From assembly GCA_034696485.1 (NCBI GenBank), contig JAQIWT010000363.1, forward strand, positions 1 through 22,263: a DNA stretch of 22,263 nt, given 5' to 3'. Each line of letters starts with the position of its first letter. The first letter of the stretch is position 1. Source of the DNA: Isohypsibius dastychi. Its lineage: Eukaryota > Tardigrada > Eutardigrada > Parachela > Isohypsibiidae. Positions 20,302 through 22,263 of the stretch are shown piece by piece. Both the position numbers and the translations under genes were made by a program. The notes below the pieces were generated by a model. That model ran no database searches, was not told the DNA's origin, and saw nothing but the letters and a program-made list of their open reading frames with translations.

Positions 20302-20994
20302 GACATGTTAGGTGCAGAGGAATGATTTCAGCAAACATGTTGTATCTCAGGGTTATCGATCATATACCTTGCTTTGATACGCTTTTAGAATGTCAGAAAA
20401 ACGATTCACAGAAACGGAAGATTGTGACGACCCTGGTGAGTCTTTGAATTTGTGGTGCCACATACAAGAATAGGAATACCCTAATCAGACAAGTTCTGCC
20501 TCGAAACATCATATCCTATAAAATATAATCGACCAACACAGAGAATTTATCGAAAACGAGAAATGGTATGTTCTTGAGGGGGGCATGTCATATGTAACGA
20601 ATGGACATAGCAGAAAAACCGGAGGCATAGATTTCTGTCTCCTCTGTCTCTCGGGGTTGACGCGGGGCAAACAGCACAGCGTCGCACTGACGAAACGCAC
20701 AAGTCAGCCCAGCCGTTGGGGTTTGAAAAATATCGTCGATTTCCAGAAAAAAACGTTTTCTTTCTTCTCCCATTCTTCTTATTTGCGATCATCACAGTCC
20801 TCATCGCAGACGGAATTCCGACTTGTTAGTCAAAGAGGTATGTTATGTTCCTTGCTTGCCGTGCCGTCCACATTGAACGATGTGTTTGCCTTTGCTTCCC
20901 AGATCTGATTCGGCGCGGGAATTGAAATTGTTCTTGTTTTTGCAGAAGTTTTGATGGTTGAATAGAGAATTGAGCTCAATGCTGATCGTCAGCA
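20302..20994. other. Intergenic or 5' exon region
   Basis: A candidate short exon at 20389-20435 starts AATG after TTTTAG and encodes MSEKRFTETEDCDDP before a good donor (CCTG|GTGAGT, phase 1). If spliced to the acceptor TTTTGCAG near 20945 it ends after EVLMVE at a stop, so it could be a leader with a short upstream ORF or a mis-paired exon. The open frame at 20585-20908 has no recognisable domain. Confidence 0.35.
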
Positions 20995-22196
20995 ATGGTG
21001 GAAGCTGCAACCAAAGAGCTGGAAAAAGATCTGCAGGTTCGTGAAGGGATTCCGTTCTGTGATGAACTGTTTTGATTATGTTTTCCATTCAGGATCTGAA
21101 TCGAGATCAAGCCTGCATTATTTGTGGGCAGATGGATCCTTACAAAATTCTGCGTCGTTCTAATCATGGACCTTATTCACATTATAACTGTATGGTTTTG
21201 CACAAAGCGTCGATGGAACCAGATGCTGTTGAACGGAAATCATGTTCAGGATGCCTGTAAGTCAGCTTTTAAATTTGACAATCTCAGACTTGGAAGTGAC
21301 TCTTGGAATTCCGCGTTTCAAGCACGCATTCTGTTTATGGTGTTGTTTTAACTTTCATATGTGCATTTTAGTGTCGTAAAAACACTTCATCTGCATGTGA
21401 AAGATTTCCGTTCGCGAGATTTATGTTACGTTACCCTGCTGTCTGCGCTGATCAAGAGGACAGTTTCGGATCGGTGAGTATATGATTCGATACATAAATT
21501 GCCAGTGAACACCGCTCACTTCATTTCGGGAGTGATCGAATAATTGAAGTCTAACTTCGGAATTCCGCTCAGATTGGCAGCTGCAAGATTCTGACTAAAT
21601 TTCTGCCTTCTAGTGGCTACAAAATCATGCAGATCGCTCGGGACCCAAATATCCTGGGATTTGAACCAACTGGAAGGATACTGCCAAATAATCGCTTGTT
21701 GGGGAACGGTCCCAAAAACTGCAGGAAATTCCGGATTTATAATTCAAGGTAGCATCAGTTTTTTTGCAGTTGTTTGCTATGAATTTTTTTCTGTTTTATT
21801 CCAGCTTCTGATTTCATTACTTTATTTCGTTCCTTTATTTTTACTTCATTTTTTCATCTTCAGCTGATTCTGATGGAGGCTATGCTGATCTACGCAGTGG
21901 ATTTTGCGGCCATGATGTTCGGGAGACAGGCAGTTCTGGGCCAGATTTTTATTGGTCTCCCTTCCGGCTGGCTACAATCAGATCTGACGGCACCGAAGCT
22001 ATTCTCGGTAAAAGAAACTGAAATTCTATGTTTGCTTGTTAGTAATTTGATTTTTGCAGCTCGCACCAATCACAACCATCCATACGTCAAAAAGAACGAT
22101 TGCGATTTGGTCACGGAACGGCAGCTGATCGACGGATTTACAGAAAAGACCTACAATCAGCGAAAGCGCCATCCAGGATTGGTAGAAAAATGTTAG
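20995..22196 (+). CDS. Unrecognised multi-exon Cys/His-rich protein
   Basis: Predicted exons are 20995-21036, 21093-21256, 21372-21473, 21614-21748 (or from 21581), 21864-22007 and 22060-22196. The first three joins keep frame (phases 0, 2, 2). The protein begins with a charged helix (ATKELEKDLQ), then a putative zinc-binding stretch with C22-x2-C25, H39, H44, C47, H51 and C65-x2-C68. A conserved-looking part follows (GYKIMQIARDPNILGFEPTG), and the end is hydrophilic (DSDGGYADLR, TNHNHPYVKKNDCDL). The phase-2 donor at 21749 cannot be joined to the acceptor at 21864 without a stop. The last two exons join each other cleanly in phase 1. Either a small exon was missed, a different donor is used, or the gene is broken there. 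The finger spacing fits no family I can name; CSGC vaguely recalls a nuclear-receptor P-box, but the rest does not. The start is the Met giving phase 0 into exon 2. Confidence 0.45.
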
Positions 22197-22263
22197 ATTC
22201 AGTAGATTTGGCTTTTCAGTCGGTATTCCGTCTCTGGTGACCTTTCAGGCATTTTGAACCTAT

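Overview
This is eukaryotic, metazoan-type DNA. Every gene I can build is split by short GT-AG introns, mostly about 50-180 nt. The recognisable products are animal proteins: an HMG-box factor of the HBP1 family (AXH + HMG), a class A GPCR, secreted SUEL-lectin-like proteins and a glutamate-receptor remnant. The compact genes, moderate GC and a plant-type glycosyltransferase would suit a small ecdysozoan such as a tardigrade. That is a guess, since no marker in the window fixes the taxon. All exon joins below were made by eye from splice consensus, phase and protein continuity.

Layout, left to right. At 154-896 (+) lie pieces of the ligand-binding lobes of an ionotropic glutamate receptor, with the channel part missing. 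At 2029-2644 and 3332-3906 (+) are two tandem paralogues for small secreted proteins with a six-cysteine, SUEL-lectin-like pattern. They share exon structure, intron phases and a conserved TATA-proximal block, and are flanked by two diverged copies of a roughly 400-bp non-coding repeat. At 5989-4759 (-) is a three-exon peptide-receptor-like GPCR. At 13541-7163 (-) is a nine-exon HBP1 orthologue of about 639 residues, with a 2.6-kb second intron. A gene-poor stretch from 13.5 to 16.25 kb is probably its upstream region and contains a striking 33-nt near-palindrome.

At 17712-16251 (-) is a two-exon cytosolic UDP-glycosyltransferase with an exact 44-residue plant PSPG box. It lacks the signal peptide and membrane anchor of ordinary animal UGTs and is the strongest horizontal-transfer candidate here. 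At 18678-20301 (+) is a three-exon gene with ankyrin-like helices and a possible C-terminal SOCS box. At 20995-22196 (+) is a multi-exon gene for an unrecognised Cys/His-rich protein in which one splice junction cannot be closed in frame.

I see no functional link between neighbours except the lectin-like tandem pair. No rRNA, convincing tRNA, CRISPR array or intact mobile element was seen.
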